A DNA stretch of 64,000 nt, taken from contig JALUWX010000112.1 in the NCBI GenBank assembly GCA_027019265.1, positions 1-64,000 of the forward strand. Reading direction: 5' to 3'. Within the stretch, counting starts at the first letter, position 1; every line of letters starts with the position of its first letter. Position numbers and translations under genes: made by a program. Shown here piece after piece: positions 33,045-42,733 of the stretch. The notes below the pieces were generated by a model. The model was not told where the DNA came from and made no database searches. It was given only the letters and a program-made list of their open reading frames with translations. Source of the DNA: Phycisphaerales bacterium (lineage in GTDB: Bacteria; Planctomycetota; Phycisphaerae; Phycisphaerales; UBA1924).

Positions 33045-33776
33045 TTATTCGTCGCTGGATTCGCTCGGGTCGTCGTTGGCTTCTTCAGCGGCCTGGGCTT
33101 CGGCTTCCGCGGCGGCGGCGGCTTCAGCTTCCGCTTGCTCCGCTTCGATGCGTGCCATGACGTCTTCGAGGGTGGGGAGGCCCATGTGCTCACGGACGGC
33201 GTCGGTGAGGTCCACCGATTCGGCCGGGGTGACGAGGGGACGCGCGAGGATTTCCTGGGTGACCCCGGTCAGCGAGTTGACCTGGACGAGGTCCGTGTCA
33301 CGACGGGTGGCGAAGACGAAGGTGTACCCCTGTTCCTCGGCGACTTCGTTGACGGCGGTGTGCACGAGGATGTAGGCATCGGCGATCTGCCCGGAGAGCA
33401 TCTTCTGGTAGTCCTGGTTGATCTGGTTGGTGGTCTGGTTGAGCATCTGGGAGAGCTGCTGGTACTCCCCGTAGAGCTGCTGGGTTTCCTGTGCGCTCGG
33501 GTCGGCCGTCTGGATCTGGGACTGGAGCTGCATGAGCCGGTTCTCGATGGGCTGGACCCGCGCCGCGCCCTGGGCTTCGAACTCTTCACGCTCGGCGGAC
33601 TTCTCATCACCCATGATGACGATGTCCACGATGTCGTAGATGTCCACGAGACCGATGTCGCCCTGGGCGGCGGCGTTGGTTTTGGTTGCGTCGGCGCTGG
33701 TGGACAGGATGGAGGCGCCGAGGATGGAGGCGCCGATCAGGATGGACGCGGGGAGGAACATGGTCGTGCGGGGCAT
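33045..33776 (-). CDS. OmpH/Skp family periplasmic chaperone
   Basis: 243 residues; GGAG is eight bases before the ATG. Signal peptide (FLPASILIGASILGASIL to about ADA), then the OmpH pattern: short beta strand GLVDIYDIVDIVIMG, long charged coiled coil (EFEAQGAARVQPIENRLMQLQSQIQ to MLSGQIADAYILVHTAVNEVAEEQGYTFVFAT), and the closing strands. An additional Ala/Glu-rich low-complexity tail (EAEAAAAAEAEAQAAEEAND) lies beyond the usual end. Skp-like proteins hold outer-membrane proteins in the periplasm; bamA and lpx genes, frequent neighbours, are absent here. Confidence 0.75.
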   Translation of the reverse strand: MPRTTMFLPASILIGASILGASILSTSADATKTNAAAQGDIGLVDIYDIVDIVIMGDEKSAEREEFEAQGAARVQPIENRLMQLQSQIQTADPSAQETQQLYGEYQQLSQMLNQTTNQINQDYQKMLSGQIADAYILVHTAVNEVAEEQGYTFVFATRRDTDLVQVNSLTGVTQEILARPLVTPAESVDLTDAVREHMGLPTLEDVMARIEAEQAEAEAAAAAEAEAQAAEEANDDPSESSDE

Positions 33777-33931
33777 GGGTTGGCTCCGTGTGGTTTCGAG
33801 AGTTGATTTCTTTCCGGGTGACTACTGTACGGCTCGATCGGCGTGATCTCGCGTTGATCCTCCGAATCGCTCCGATTTCGGTGCCGTTGATCTCCGACCC
33901 ACACACGACCCGGACAGAAGGCCCTTCTTTA
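33777..33931. other. Divergent intergenic region, OmpH / M29 aminopeptidase
   Basis: No gene is seen. On the minus strand TACAGT (33828-33823) could be the -10 for ompH. On the plus strand AGAAGG-C-CCTTCT (33916-33928) is a perfect inverted repeat just before the ATG at 33932 and includes its only purine-rich binding site. Confidence 0.35.
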
Positions 33932-35086
33932 ATGCGTGATCCACGACTCGACAAGCTCGCCGACATCCTCGTTCGCTATTCGACCCGGGTGAAGAAGGGG
34001 GATCTGGTCTCGATCGGCGCGGATCCGATCGCGCTCCCGCTCGTGGAAGCGGTGTACGAAGCGGTGCTCAAGGCCGGGGGTCATCCGTTCTGGCAGCTCA
34101 AGAGCAGCTCGCTGTCGGACATCCTGTACGAGTACGCGAGCGATGAGCAGCTGGACTACCTGAACCCGGTCGAGATCTATTCGGATCGGACGATCGATGT
34201 GTCGATCGGGATCTGGGCCGACCAGAACTCGAAAGCGTCCTCCCGGGTCGATCCGGCGAAGCTCGCGCGTCGGAGGGTCGCGAACGCGCCGAAGATGAAG
34301 ACGGTGCTGAATCGAGCGGCGGCCGGGGAGATGCGCTGGACGGGCACGATGTACCCGACCCTGGGCTCGGCGCAGGACGCGGAGATGTCGCTCACTCAGT
34401 ACGAGAAGTTCGTGTTTGAAGCGGGCTTGCTCCATCTCCCGGATCCGGTCGCGGCGTGGCAGCAGATCCACGAGCGTCAGCAGCGCGTGTGCGATTACCT
34501 CCAGACGAAGGACGAGGTCCATTATCAAGCCCCCGCGACGGATACCCACGACGGGACGGACCTGCGCGTGAACGTGGACAAGAGCAAGTCCATCTGGATC
34601 AACTGCTCGGGTCACGAGAACTTCCCGGACGGCGAGGTGTTCTGTGGGCCTCAGGGCGCGGACGGGCACGTGAACTACACGTTCCCGGCCGTCTACAACG
34701 GGCGCGAGGTCGAGGGGGTGCGCCTGGAGTTCAAGGACGGGCGCGTGGTGAACGCGAGCGCGACGAAGAACGAGGAGTTCCTCTTCGCGATGCTCGATCA
34801 GGATGAGGGCGCGCGGACGATGGGGGAGATCGCGATCGGGACGAACTATGCGATCAAGGAGTTCTCGCGCAACACGCTCTTCGACGAGAAGATCGGGGGG
34901 ACGTTCCATGCTGCTTGCGGGATGGGGTACCCGGAGTCCGGGTCCTTCAACGAGAGCGCGCTGCACTGGGACATGGTGTGCGACCTGCGTCCAACTTCGT
35001 CTCATGGGGGCGGCTCGATCAGCGCCGACGGCGAGGTGTTCCACAAGGACGGGGCATTCCTCCCCGAGGGCATGCCCAACGCGTGA
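33932..35086 (+). CDS. M29 family aminopeptidase
   Basis: 384 residues from the ATG at 33932, where the family N-terminus begins (MRDPRLDKLADILVRYSTRVKKGDLVSI). M29 (aminopeptidase T/S, AmpS) enzymes are cytoplasmic, with two metal ions near the C-terminal half. Family blocks seen: INCSGHENFPDGEVFCGP, EEFLFAMLDQDEGARTMGEIAIGTN, FDEKIGGTFHAACGMGYPESG and SALHWDMVCDLR; the Glu and His residues in these provide metal ligands. Length is normal (about 370-410). It converges on the Y-family polymerase with 13 bases between. Confidence 0.88.
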   Translation: MRDPRLDKLADILVRYSTRVKKGDLVSIGADPIALPLVEAVYEAVLKAGGHPFWQLKSSSLSDILYEYASDEQLDYLNPVEIYSDRTIDVSIGIWADQNSKASSRVDPAKLARRRVANAPKMKTVLNRAAAGEMRWTGTMYPTLGSAQDAEMSLTQYEKFVFEAGLLHLPDPVAAWQQIHERQQRVCDYLQTKDEVHYQAPATDTHDGTDLRVNVDKSKSIWINCSGHENFPDGEVFCGPQGADGHVNYTFPAVYNGREVEGVRLEFKDGRVVNASATKNEEFLFAMLDQDEGARTMGEIAIGTNYAIKEFSRNTLFDEKIGGTFHAACGMGYPESGSFNESALHWDMVCDLRPTSSHGGGSISADGEVFHKDGAFLPEGMPNA

Positions 35087-35099
35087 TCGGGGGGCGTGA

Positions 35100-36365
35100 T
35101 CAGGCGCGTTGGTCGGCGATGCGGGTTGAGCCGTCGGTTGTTTTGAACGCGCCCATCCCTCCGGTGTCGGCGAGACCCAGGTCGGGGATGGTGCTGAAGG
35201 GGATCCGGCGCGGTGCGGAGTCTCGTCCTTCGTGCATGGAGCCGTAGTAGATCGAGGCGTGTCCGTGCTTCTGGTTGATCCGGTCCATGGTGTGCGCGAG
35301 GCGCGTGCGTTTCCGATCGAGCTCGAAGAGGGGTTCTTCCATCTGGTCGCTTTTGGTGAGCCCGCCGAGGGTGACGGAGACGGCGAACACGAAGGGGTAG
35401 GGCTGGATCTTCCAGAGTTCACCGAGGTGCCAGAGCAGGCGGATCGTGTCCTGGCAGGGCTCGAGGTTGACGTACGCGACCCATGACGGCGCGTCGGGGG
35501 GTTTGATCTTGAGGGTGAGTTTGGTGCACCAGAAGCCCTCGTGGCGCATCCGGGCGGCCGCTTTGTGGAGGAGGCGGATCCCGACGGCTCGCGCTTGCTC
35601 CGCGCCCCGGAGCTCGGGCGCGAGGACGTGCTGGTGCCCGCAGTTGCGGCGTTTGGTCGCGGCGATGTGGGGCTCGTCCCCTTGGAGCCAGTGGTACCAG
35701 ACCTCTCCCACGACGCCGCCCCAGGCGCGGCGCATGGTGGCTTTCGTCGCGCGGCAGAGCTGCTCGGTCGTGTGGATCCCGACCCGGTGGAGACGGTTCC
35801 GGATCCCGTCGGAGATTCCGGGGAAGTCCGTGAGGTCCATGGGGTAGAGGCGCTGGGGGAGTTCGGATCGTTCGATGACGACGAGCCCGTCGGGCTTCAT
35901 CATGTTGCTGGCGGATTTGGCCAGGAGTCGGTTGGGCGCGATCCCGATGGAGCAGCGCATGAACTCGCCGCAGTGGGAACGGATCGCGGATTTCATCTTC
36001 ATCGCGAGTTCGCGCCCCCGATCGACGTTCCGGTCGGGGCCGGTGAGACGGAAGGCCATCTCGTCGATGGAGTAGACGGCATCAACGGGATAGACGGTAT
36101 CGACGGCTTCGAGCACCTTGTGGTGCATGGTGATGTACTCGTCGGGACGGGACAGGACGAGCGCGATCCCGGGGCAGCGCAGACGCGCGTCACGAACCCC
36201 GCACCCGGTTTTGATCCCGAAGTGTTTGGCTTCGTAACTCGCTGCGATGCAGCAGGTTGTGTCGCAATCGTTGGGGATGATCCCGACGGGTCGCCCGCGC
36301 AGCTCGGGGCGGAGCTGCTGCTCGACGGAGGCGAAGAAGGAGTTGAGATCGAGGAACAGGACCAT
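35100..36365 (-). CDS. Y-family DNA polymerase (DinB/Pol IV-like)
   Basis: 421 residues from the ATG at 36365. Palm motifs with the catalytic acids are intact: LFLDLNSFFASVEQ (first Asp; SFF is the steric gate) and VYSIDEMAFRL (Asp-Glu pair). The thumb helix-hairpin-helix region is ...LTDFPGISDGIRNRLHRVGI, and a little-finger domain follows. It therefore should be an active translesion polymerase, not an inactive ImuB. No imuA or dnaE2 lies nearby. The N-terminus sits on an inverted repeat that may be an operator. Confidence 0.85.
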   Translation of the reverse strand: MVLFLDLNSFFASVEQQLRPELRGRPVGIIPNDCDTTCCIAASYEAKHFGIKTGCGVRDARLRCPGIALVLSRPDEYITMHHKVLEAVDTVYPVDAVYSIDEMAFRLTGPDRNVDRGRELAMKMKSAIRSHCGEFMRCSIGIAPNRLLAKSASNMMKPDGLVVIERSELPQRLYPMDLTDFPGISDGIRNRLHRVGIHTTEQLCRATKATMRRAWGGVVGEVWYHWLQGDEPHIAATKRRNCGHQHVLAPELRGAEQARAVGIRLLHKAAARMRHEGFWCTKLTLKIKPPDAPSWVAYVNLEPCQDTIRLLWHLGELWKIQPYPFVFAVSVTLGGLTKSDQMEEPLFELDRKRTRLAHTMDRINQKHGHASIYYGSMHEGRDSAPRRIPFSTIPDLGLADTGGMGAFKTTDGSTRIADQRA

Positions 36366-36371
36366 GCCTAA

Positions 36372-36419
36372 AAAATACCGCACATATCTGGGTCGTCAAT
36401 CCCCGATGTTCGGTATTTT
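36372..36419. promoter_or_regulatory. 14-bp inverted repeat at the polymerase promoter
   Basis: AAAATACCGCACAT (36372-36385) and ATGTTCGGTATTTT (36406-36419) are reverse complements at 13 of 14 positions, with a 20-base spacer. On the minus strand the left arm provides TATTTT ending six bases before the polymerase ATG, a leaderless -10, so the arm overlaps the promoter. A repressor operator is the likely reading. Confidence 0.5.
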
Positions 36420-36472
36420 ATCGGTTTTGTTCGGGTGCCGGATCGGGGATGCTTGCGGACGGGATCCGGGGG

Positions 36473-37918
36473 TCAGGGGCACCCCTCGACGAACTCGGTG
36501 AGATACGCGTTGATGTCGAAGAAGTCGAAGCTTGTGTCGTTGTTCCAGTCGGGTTGGGTCTGGAGGAACTGCGCGAGGTCGAAGAAGTCGGTGTCGCCGT
36601 CGTTGTTGAGGTCGATGGCGCAGGGGGAGGTTTTGATGATGGTGAAGTGGTCGTTGATCGCGCCCTGGTCGTTGATGGATCGCGCGTCGAGACGGTTGGC
36701 GCTGATGTCGAGGATCATGGACCCGAGCTCGAAACGGGAGGCGGTCATGACGGGGTGCTCGAGCTTGAGCCCGGTGAGCTGCCCGGCGTTTCCGGCGACG
36801 GCGTAGACGGTCCCGGAGTTGGGGACGATCCCGGGGTTGGGTTTGATGTACGCGCCATCGCCGTCTTCGCGTCCGTCCCCGGGGTCGAGGACCATCTCGG
36901 GGGTGAGGGTCTCGGATAGTCCGTAGTGTCCGTTGAGGAGGAAGGAACGCTCGTAGGAGTGGGAGTGCCCGTTGAGGACGAGGTCAACACCCCCCGCTTC
37001 GAGGACGGGCGCGATCTGCTCGCGCACGGCGATGAGATCGTCCGCCATGTCCGAGTCGTGACCATCGGAGTACGGGGGGTGGTGGAAGAACGCGATGACC
37101 CAGTCCTGAGCCGTCGAAGCGAGGTCGGACTCGAGCCACTGGAGCATGGGTGATCCGGGGGTGTGGTCCGTTTCGGAAGTGTCGAGGCACACGAAGTGGA
37201 CATGCGCGAAATCGAACGAGTAGTACGCTTCGGTCCCCGACGGGATCCCTCCGGCCTGGGCTTGGTCGGGAAGGGTGAAGATGTCGAAGTACGGGCCGGT
37301 CTGGGTCGGGGAGTCGGAGGAGAACGCGTCGTGGTTCCCGATGGAGGGGTAGAGGACCGTGTTCCGGAGGATGGAGGGGTAGATGTCGAAGAGTTTGATC
37401 TGGTGGTCGTAGTCGGACCCGATGACGTACGCGTTGTCGCCGAGCATGAGCCAGAGGTCGGCGGCGCGATCGGTGGTGTTCGCGAGGAACGAGTCGCGCA
37501 CGTCGATGGCGCTCTGCTGACCTGTCCCGGAATCTCCGGCAACCCAGACCCGGACGGGGCGCGTCGATCCGGGCTCGGGCGCGGTCGTGAATCGGTGGTC
37601 CTCGTCATCCCCGACGATGATCCCAGCGCTGGAACCGACGGCGTAGATGTACGGGGTGTCGGGCGCGAGGTCCGTGAGGGTGACGATGTGCTCGGTCGTG
37701 AGCGCGGGTTCGGTGTGGGAGGTGTCGGTTGAGCCGTCGGGGGTCCGGTACCAGACGCGCGAGTCGGTGGGGGAGTCCGTGCGCCATCGGATCGTGATGG
37801 AGTCGGGGGTGGAGAGTTGGAGGTACGGGCCTCGGGTGATGGTGGTCTGCGCGAGCGATGCGTTGGAAACGAACATCAACGTCGCCGCGATCGCGGCGTT
37901 GGTGGGATAGGTGCGCAT
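36473..37918 (-). CDS. Secreted purple-acid-phosphatase-like metallophosphoesterase with dockerin-like tail
   Basis: 481 residues; GGAG precedes the ATG at 37918. A signal peptide (to about SLAQ), an N-terminal fibronectin-III-like domain typical of purple acid phosphatases (TTITRGPYLQLSTPDSITIRWRT), then a metallophosphatase with all five motifs: AGDSGTG, LGDNAY, GNHD, FFHHPPYS and NGHSHSYER. The last 45 residues (AIDLNNDGDTDFFDLAQFL and WNNDTSFDFFDINAYL, ending EGCP) are two calcium-loop repeats of dockerin/EF-hand type, common at the ends of secreted Phycisphaerae proteins. It likely cleaves phosphomonoesters or diesters outside the cytoplasm. Confidence 0.85.
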   Translation of the reverse strand: MRTYPTNAAIAATLMFVSNASLAQTTITRGPYLQLSTPDSITIRWRTDSPTDSRVWYRTPDGSTDTSHTEPALTTEHIVTLTDLAPDTPYIYAVGSSAGIIVGDDEDHRFTTAPEPGSTRPVRVWVAGDSGTGQQSAIDVRDSFLANTTDRAADLWLMLGDNAYVIGSDYDHQIKLFDIYPSILRNTVLYPSIGNHDAFSSDSPTQTGPYFDIFTLPDQAQAGGIPSGTEAYYSFDFAHVHFVCLDTSETDHTPGSPMLQWLESDLASTAQDWVIAFFHHPPYSDGHDSDMADDLIAVREQIAPVLEAGGVDLVLNGHSHSYERSFLLNGHYGLSETLTPEMVLDPGDGREDGDGAYIKPNPGIVPNSGTVYAVAGNAGQLTGLKLEHPVMTASRFELGSMILDISANRLDARSINDQGAINDHFTIIKTSPCAIDLNNDGDTDFFDLAQFLQTQPDWNNDTSFDFFDINAYLTEFVEGCP

Positions 37919-38005
37919 GGGTAGTTCTCTCCGGTGCTGAACGTCGAATGACACCGGAGATACGGGAACGATCCGCGGGGGGATCCGGAGAACCCGGGGG
38001 ATTCC

Positions 38006-39536
<1,531 letters not shown>

Positions 39537-40235
39537 TCAGCTGATCCCAAAGAACGCTCGGAACTGGAGTGCATTCGGACAATTGGGATCCAGTCGGCTG
39601 TCGTTTGCTTCTCGGAGTGAGCGAGGGATTCTCGTCTGGCCATGATCGAGAAAGTGAAGCAGGTCATCGATCTCAGGTCCAACACAGCCAAGTGACAACC
39701 AAGCGGTCATGAACTCAGTGAAAGATCCGGCGAGCCGAATGACTTTCTCGGGTTCTTCGTGGTTCAGATACACAACACGACCGGGTTCGGGTTCACTGTT
39801 GGTATCGATTCCGATCGAATCGCCATTGGGGACACCAAGGAATCGGAATGTGTTGCTCCAGAGATTTTCGATCCGGGGATTCTCCTCGTAGAGAAACCCT
39901 GTTCGATCCGAGTTGAGATTCCGCATCGATTCGGGATTGAACTCGATGTATCCCCAGCTCGGGCCCTCATCGGATCCCAGCGGCATTGAGTCTGGATCGA
40001 GGTTCCACCAGAACTCGAGATGTCCTGTCTGAGTCAGTAGAAACTCGCGGAGCTGATCGGGAATCTGCAATCCCACATCGGTCTGGAGTTGTTCGAGATT
40101 CTCGGGGGAGGCTGGGGGGCCTACATCAAGATGGGGTTTTGGATCAGGTTCCTTCCGAAACAAACGTCGCTTCTTCCGCTCGAGGAACGGCTCGACAGCA
40201 TTAGACCATCTTGAAACTTCAGATCTCCAGTCCAT
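39537..40235 (-). CDS. SMI1/KNR4 (SUKH) family protein, probably acquired
   Basis: 232 residues. Core SUKH pattern: ASPENLEQLQTDVGLQIPDQLREFLLTQTGH, FWWNLDPD, and the later WGYIEFNPESMRNLNSDR. SUKH proteins include immunity proteins against polymorphic and contact-dependent toxins as well as housekeeping members. The gene is visibly richer in A and T than its neighbours and uses codons such as AAT, TTC/TTT and GAT freely, unlike the GC-ending codons around it, which suggests transfer. No toxin gene lies adjacent: flanks are pilZ and a tlyA-like gene. An orphan immunity gene is the inferred reading. Confidence 0.7.
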   Translation of the reverse strand: MDWRSEVSRWSNAVEPFLERKKRRLFRKEPDPKPHLDVGPPASPENLEQLQTDVGLQIPDQLREFLLTQTGHLEFWWNLDPDSMPLGSDEGPSWGYIEFNPESMRNLNSDRTGFLYEENPRIENLWSNTFRFLGVPNGDSIGIDTNSEPEPGRVVYLNHEEPEKVIRLAGSFTEFMTAWLSLGCVGPEIDDLLHFLDHGQTRIPRSLREANDSRLDPNCPNALQFRAFFGIS

Positions 40236-40242
40236 GAGCGAG

Positions 40243-40248
40243 AGATTA
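40243..40248 (-). promoter_or_regulatory. Putative -10 (TAATCT) for leaderless SUKH transcript
   Basis: On the minus strand TAATCT ends seven bases before the ATG at 40235 and overlaps the stop of the upstream methylase gene. Confidence 0.3.
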
Positions 40249-40890
40249 CTCGCTTCGCTCGACGAGCACCAACCACTCCGGGTTCCCCTTGCCCTTCTTC
40301 TTCCGTTTCTTGCCCACGGCCCCGCCCAGCACGGGGCTTTTTGTCCATCCGAGCACGCACCATCCGAGCTCGGGGAGGGTGTCGCGCACGCGCTCGCTGA
40401 TCTGCTCCGCGAGGTCCGGGTCGAGGATCGCGCCCTTGGGGAGTTCGTCTTCGGTCGCTTCGTAGTGGGGTTTGACGAGGGAGATGATGCGCCCCTCGGG
40501 TTTGAGCCAACGCTTGGCAGCGTTCAGGGCTTTGTCTTGCTTGGTCCATCCGAGATCAACGACGATCAGATCGACCCCGTGCGCCTCGACGACGTCCTGG
40601 GGGGGCTCGAGGTGGAGCGCGTTGGATCGTTCGTGGACAGTGACCCGGTCGTCCTGACGGAGTTTCCAAGCGAGCTCGCCGTAGGCGGTGTCGATGGAGT
40701 GGACATGGGTAGCGCCGTGCTGGAGGAGGCAGTCGGTGAATCCTCCCGTCGAGCACCCGAAGTCGGCGCAGACGAGGCCCGTGGGGTCGAGGTTGAACTC
40801 GCGCAGCGCGTGGTCGAGCTTGAGCCCGCCGCGCGAGACGTAGGTGGGGGTGGGGGGCGAGGTGTCGGTGTTGGGGGCTTCGTCAGTCAC
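40246..40890 (-). CDS. TlyA/FtsJ-like RNA methyltransferase without S4 domain
   Basis: 214 residues. SRGGLKLDHALREFNL followed by ADFGCSTGGFTDCLLQHGA is the TlyA/FtsJ SAM-binding block. Lys in SRGGLKL, Asp in VVDLGWTK and Lys in SLVKPHYEAT match the K-D-K triad of 2'-O-methyltransferases. TlyA proteins normally begin with an S4 RNA-binding domain of about 60 residues; here only about 15 unstructured residues precede the catalytic domain, and the C-terminus is basic (KKRKKKGKGN), which may bind RNA instead. Its start overlaps the stop of lpxI by eight bases. Confidence 0.78.
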   Translation of the reverse strand: MTDEAPNTDTSPPTPTYVSRGGLKLDHALREFNLDPTGLVCADFGCSTGGFTDCLLQHGATHVHSIDTAYGELAWKLRQDDRVTVHERSNALHLEPPQDVVEAHGVDLIVVDLGWTKQDKALNAAKRWLKPEGRIISLVKPHYEATEDELPKGAILDPDLAEQISERVRDTLPELGWCVLGWTKSPVLGGAVGKKRKKKGKGNPEWLVLVERSE

Positions 40891-41833
40891 GGGACGCGCT
40901 GGATTCGGGGATCAGGGGCTCGTGCTCCGTCGATCCGGTGCGCGTGATCGGGGTGTGGGTCACGGGGACTCCGACGATGGAGATCCCGAGTTCGTCCGCG
41001 CGTTCGATCATCTGTATCCGATCGAGCATGATGACATCGCCGGCGGCGATCGCGAGACAGGTCCCGCCGTGCTTCGCGAGCTGTTCGAGGGTCTGCACAC
41101 CCACGGTGGGGACGTCGGATCGTCGGTCGTGCTGGGCTCGCGCGCCCTTCGCGAGTGTCCAGCCCCCTCGTTTGCACAGCTCCCCGGTCCGGACGATCAT
41201 CCGATCGGTCCCCTCGACGGCTTCGACGGCGATGACGTCACGATCGCGCACGCTCAGGGACTGTCCGATGTCGAGGCGCAGGAGCTCGGTGAGGAGCGGC
41301 CAGACGAGTTCGATGTCCGCGCGTTGCTCTTCGCTGGGCTGTTTGATGGTCATCACGCCGGGCTGCGCGAGCTGGTCCTGGATGGGGATCGTGGAGTCGA
41401 TGAGGGAGACACCTTTCTTCTCGAGTTCCTCGGCGACGACACGGAGGACAGCGTGTGAGCGCCGGTCGTGGCGCAGGTGCTGGAACCAGATCCGGAGGGT
41501 CGTCAGATCGGGCATGTTGCGCACGAGACGGAGGCGAGAGTGCATAACCGAGGCTTTGTCGACCTTCCCGACCATGATGGCGTGCTGTGCACCGCGCCGT
41601 TTGAGTGTACGGCCCCAGGACGCGACCCGGAGGAGGGCGCAGGATTTGAAGGTGTCGCACAGCTCGGGGAGCTCGGGGTCGAAGTAGTTCCGGAACCCGA
41701 CCCCGTGGACCCGGTACCCCATCTCATGAAGACCCTTCGCGACGAGGATGGGGAGGCGACCACCGCCGGCGATGAGACCGATCGGCGCGGGGGGCGCTGG
41801 GGGGTCGGGGAGGATGGACAACGTGCCGGCCAT
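40883..41833 (-). CDS. lpxI: UDP-2,3-diacylglucosamine pyrophosphatase LpxI
   Basis: 316 residues. DUF1009/LpxI: IGLIAGGGRLPILVAKGL at the start, VGKVDKASVMHS in the middle and the C-terminal GGTCLAIAAGDVIMLDR. It cleaves UDP-diacylglucosamine to lipid X in lipid A synthesis, by attack on the alpha phosphorus unlike LpxH. This implies an outer membrane with LPS. Length slightly above the usual 270-280 due to an N-terminal tail rich in Pro and Ala (ILPDPPAPPAP). On the minus strand TACAAT (41881-41876) may be its -10. Confidence 0.88.
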   Translation of the reverse strand: MAGTLSILPDPPAPPAPIGLIAGGGRLPILVAKGLHEMGYRVHGVGFRNYFDPELPELCDTFKSCALLRVASWGRTLKRRGAQHAIMVGKVDKASVMHSRLRLVRNMPDLTTLRIWFQHLRHDRRSHAVLRVVAEELEKKGVSLIDSTIPIQDQLAQPGVMTIKQPSEEQRADIELVWPLLTELLRLDIGQSLSVRDRDVIAVEAVEGTDRMIVRTGELCKRGGWTLAKGARAQHDRRSDVPTVGVQTLEQLAKHGGTCLAIAAGDVIMLDRIQMIERADELGISIVGVPVTHTPITRTGSTEHEPLIPESSASRD

Positions 41834-41940
41834 GGGTGTGGTCGTGTGATCGCCTCTGAGGGGGTTTCGATCACGATTGTACACGTGATCCGGGGTTGAT
41901 ACGTTCGAGATGGTGGGGTGGCATTGCCGATACTCGATCC

Positions 41941-42174
41941 ATGAGTCTGAGAGCGACCCCGAGTGCGCCCCCGATGGGGGAGTCCCACCCCAAGCCCAAC
42001 GAGCGCCCTTGGCTGGGGGTGCGTTTCACCTGCTCCGGCGCGTATGTGCGTGTCTATAAGGATCGGACCCAGCCCGTGTACCTCGCGCGCTGTCCGAAGT
42101 GTGCGCAGTGCATCCGGTTCCGGGTCGGGGAGGGCGGGACGGACCAGCGGTTTTTCAACGTGTCGTGCCGATGA
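41941..42174 (+). CDS. Small cysteine-rich conserved protein
   Basis: 77 residues; no known family recognised with certainty. After a disordered start rich in Pro and Ser, the core RPWLGVRFTCSGAYVRVYKD is followed by LARCPKCAQCIRFRVGEGG and the end RFFNVSCR. Cysteines in C-x(n)-CPKCAQC-...-C suggest a zinc ribbon. I recall similar short proteins from planctomycetes but cannot verify. First of three closely packed genes (gaps of 16 bases, then a one-base overlap). Confidence 0.6.
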   Translation: MSLRATPSAPPMGESHPKPNERPWLGVRFTCSGAYVRVYKDRTQPVYLARCPKCAQCIRFRVGEGGTDQRFFNVSCR

Positions 42175-42177
42175 GCG

Positions 42178-42183
42178 TACAAT
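42178..42183 (+). promoter_or_regulatory. Putative -10 (TACAAT) for leaderless gene at 42191
   Basis: TACAAT, five of six consensus bases, ends seven bases before the ATG at 42191. CGGGGCA between gives no convincing Shine-Dalgarno sequence. Confidence 0.35.
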
Positions 42184-42190
42184 CGGGGCA

Positions 42191-42733
42191 ATGAGCAGCG
42201 CCGCACCCTACGAGATGACACGGACACCCGAGACCTGCGCCGATACGGAACGGGCGCTCGAGGTGGGGGAACTCCACATCGCGGCGCTCATCGAGCTCCC
42301 GGACGATTCGCCGCTCCAGCGTGTGCTGTACTCGAACGAAGCGTGGGAGCGTGGGGTCACCCTCCCCGAGGGCGCATCGATCTTCGGGTTCTGGAAAAGG
42401 CGCGTCCCGGATCCGGGCGAGCCCGACACCCACGCGCTTGTGTCCGATGACGAGATCATGGATCTGTTCGAGCAGCTCGGGGAGAGCGATCAGGACTCGA
42501 AGATCGTGTTCCGCTACCTGCTGTCGTTGCTGCTGCTCCGGAAGAAGCGACTCGAGCTTGAGCAGCGGATCCCCCCGGAGAACGGGGAACGCGCAAAGTT
42601 GGTGATGCGTCAGAAGGTGAAAGGCGGTGGGGGGCCGCTCTTCGAGGTGATCGATCCGGCGATGGACGACGAGGCCGTCGCGCAGGGGATCGAGGATCTG
42701 GGTCGTGTGATCGCGCTCGACCTGAACTCGTGA
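42191..42733 (+). CDS. Conserved protein of unknown function
   Basis: 180 residues, acidic in the first half. No family recognised. A helical region SKIVFRYLLSLLLLRKKRLELEQRI in the middle could be amphipathic or a coiled coil rather than membrane-spanning, because it is followed closely by charged residues. FEVIDPAMDDEAVAQGIEDL ends the protein. Its stop overlaps the next start (TGATG), so it is co-translated with the lipoprotein. Confidence 0.55.
   Translation: MSSAAPYEMTRTPETCADTERALEVGELHIAALIELPDDSPLQRVLYSNEAWERGVTLPEGASIFGFWKRRVPDPGEPDTHALVSDDEIMDLFEQLGESDQDSKIVFRYLLSLLLLRKKRLELEQRIPPENGERAKLVMRQKVKGGGGPLFEVIDPAMDDEAVAQGIEDLGRVIALDLNS

Noticed and set aside
36372-36419. Inverted repeat plus T-run as terminator of the phosphatase gene
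   Set aside because: The loop would be 20 bases, the stem AT-rich, and the T-run ends only four bases before the polymerase start codon. An operator fits better, though attenuation cannot be excluded.
41926-41933. GCCGATAC before the small cysteine-rich protein
   Set aside because: The nearest TCGAG is one base too far and mismatched; the -10 would be seven bases before the ATG.
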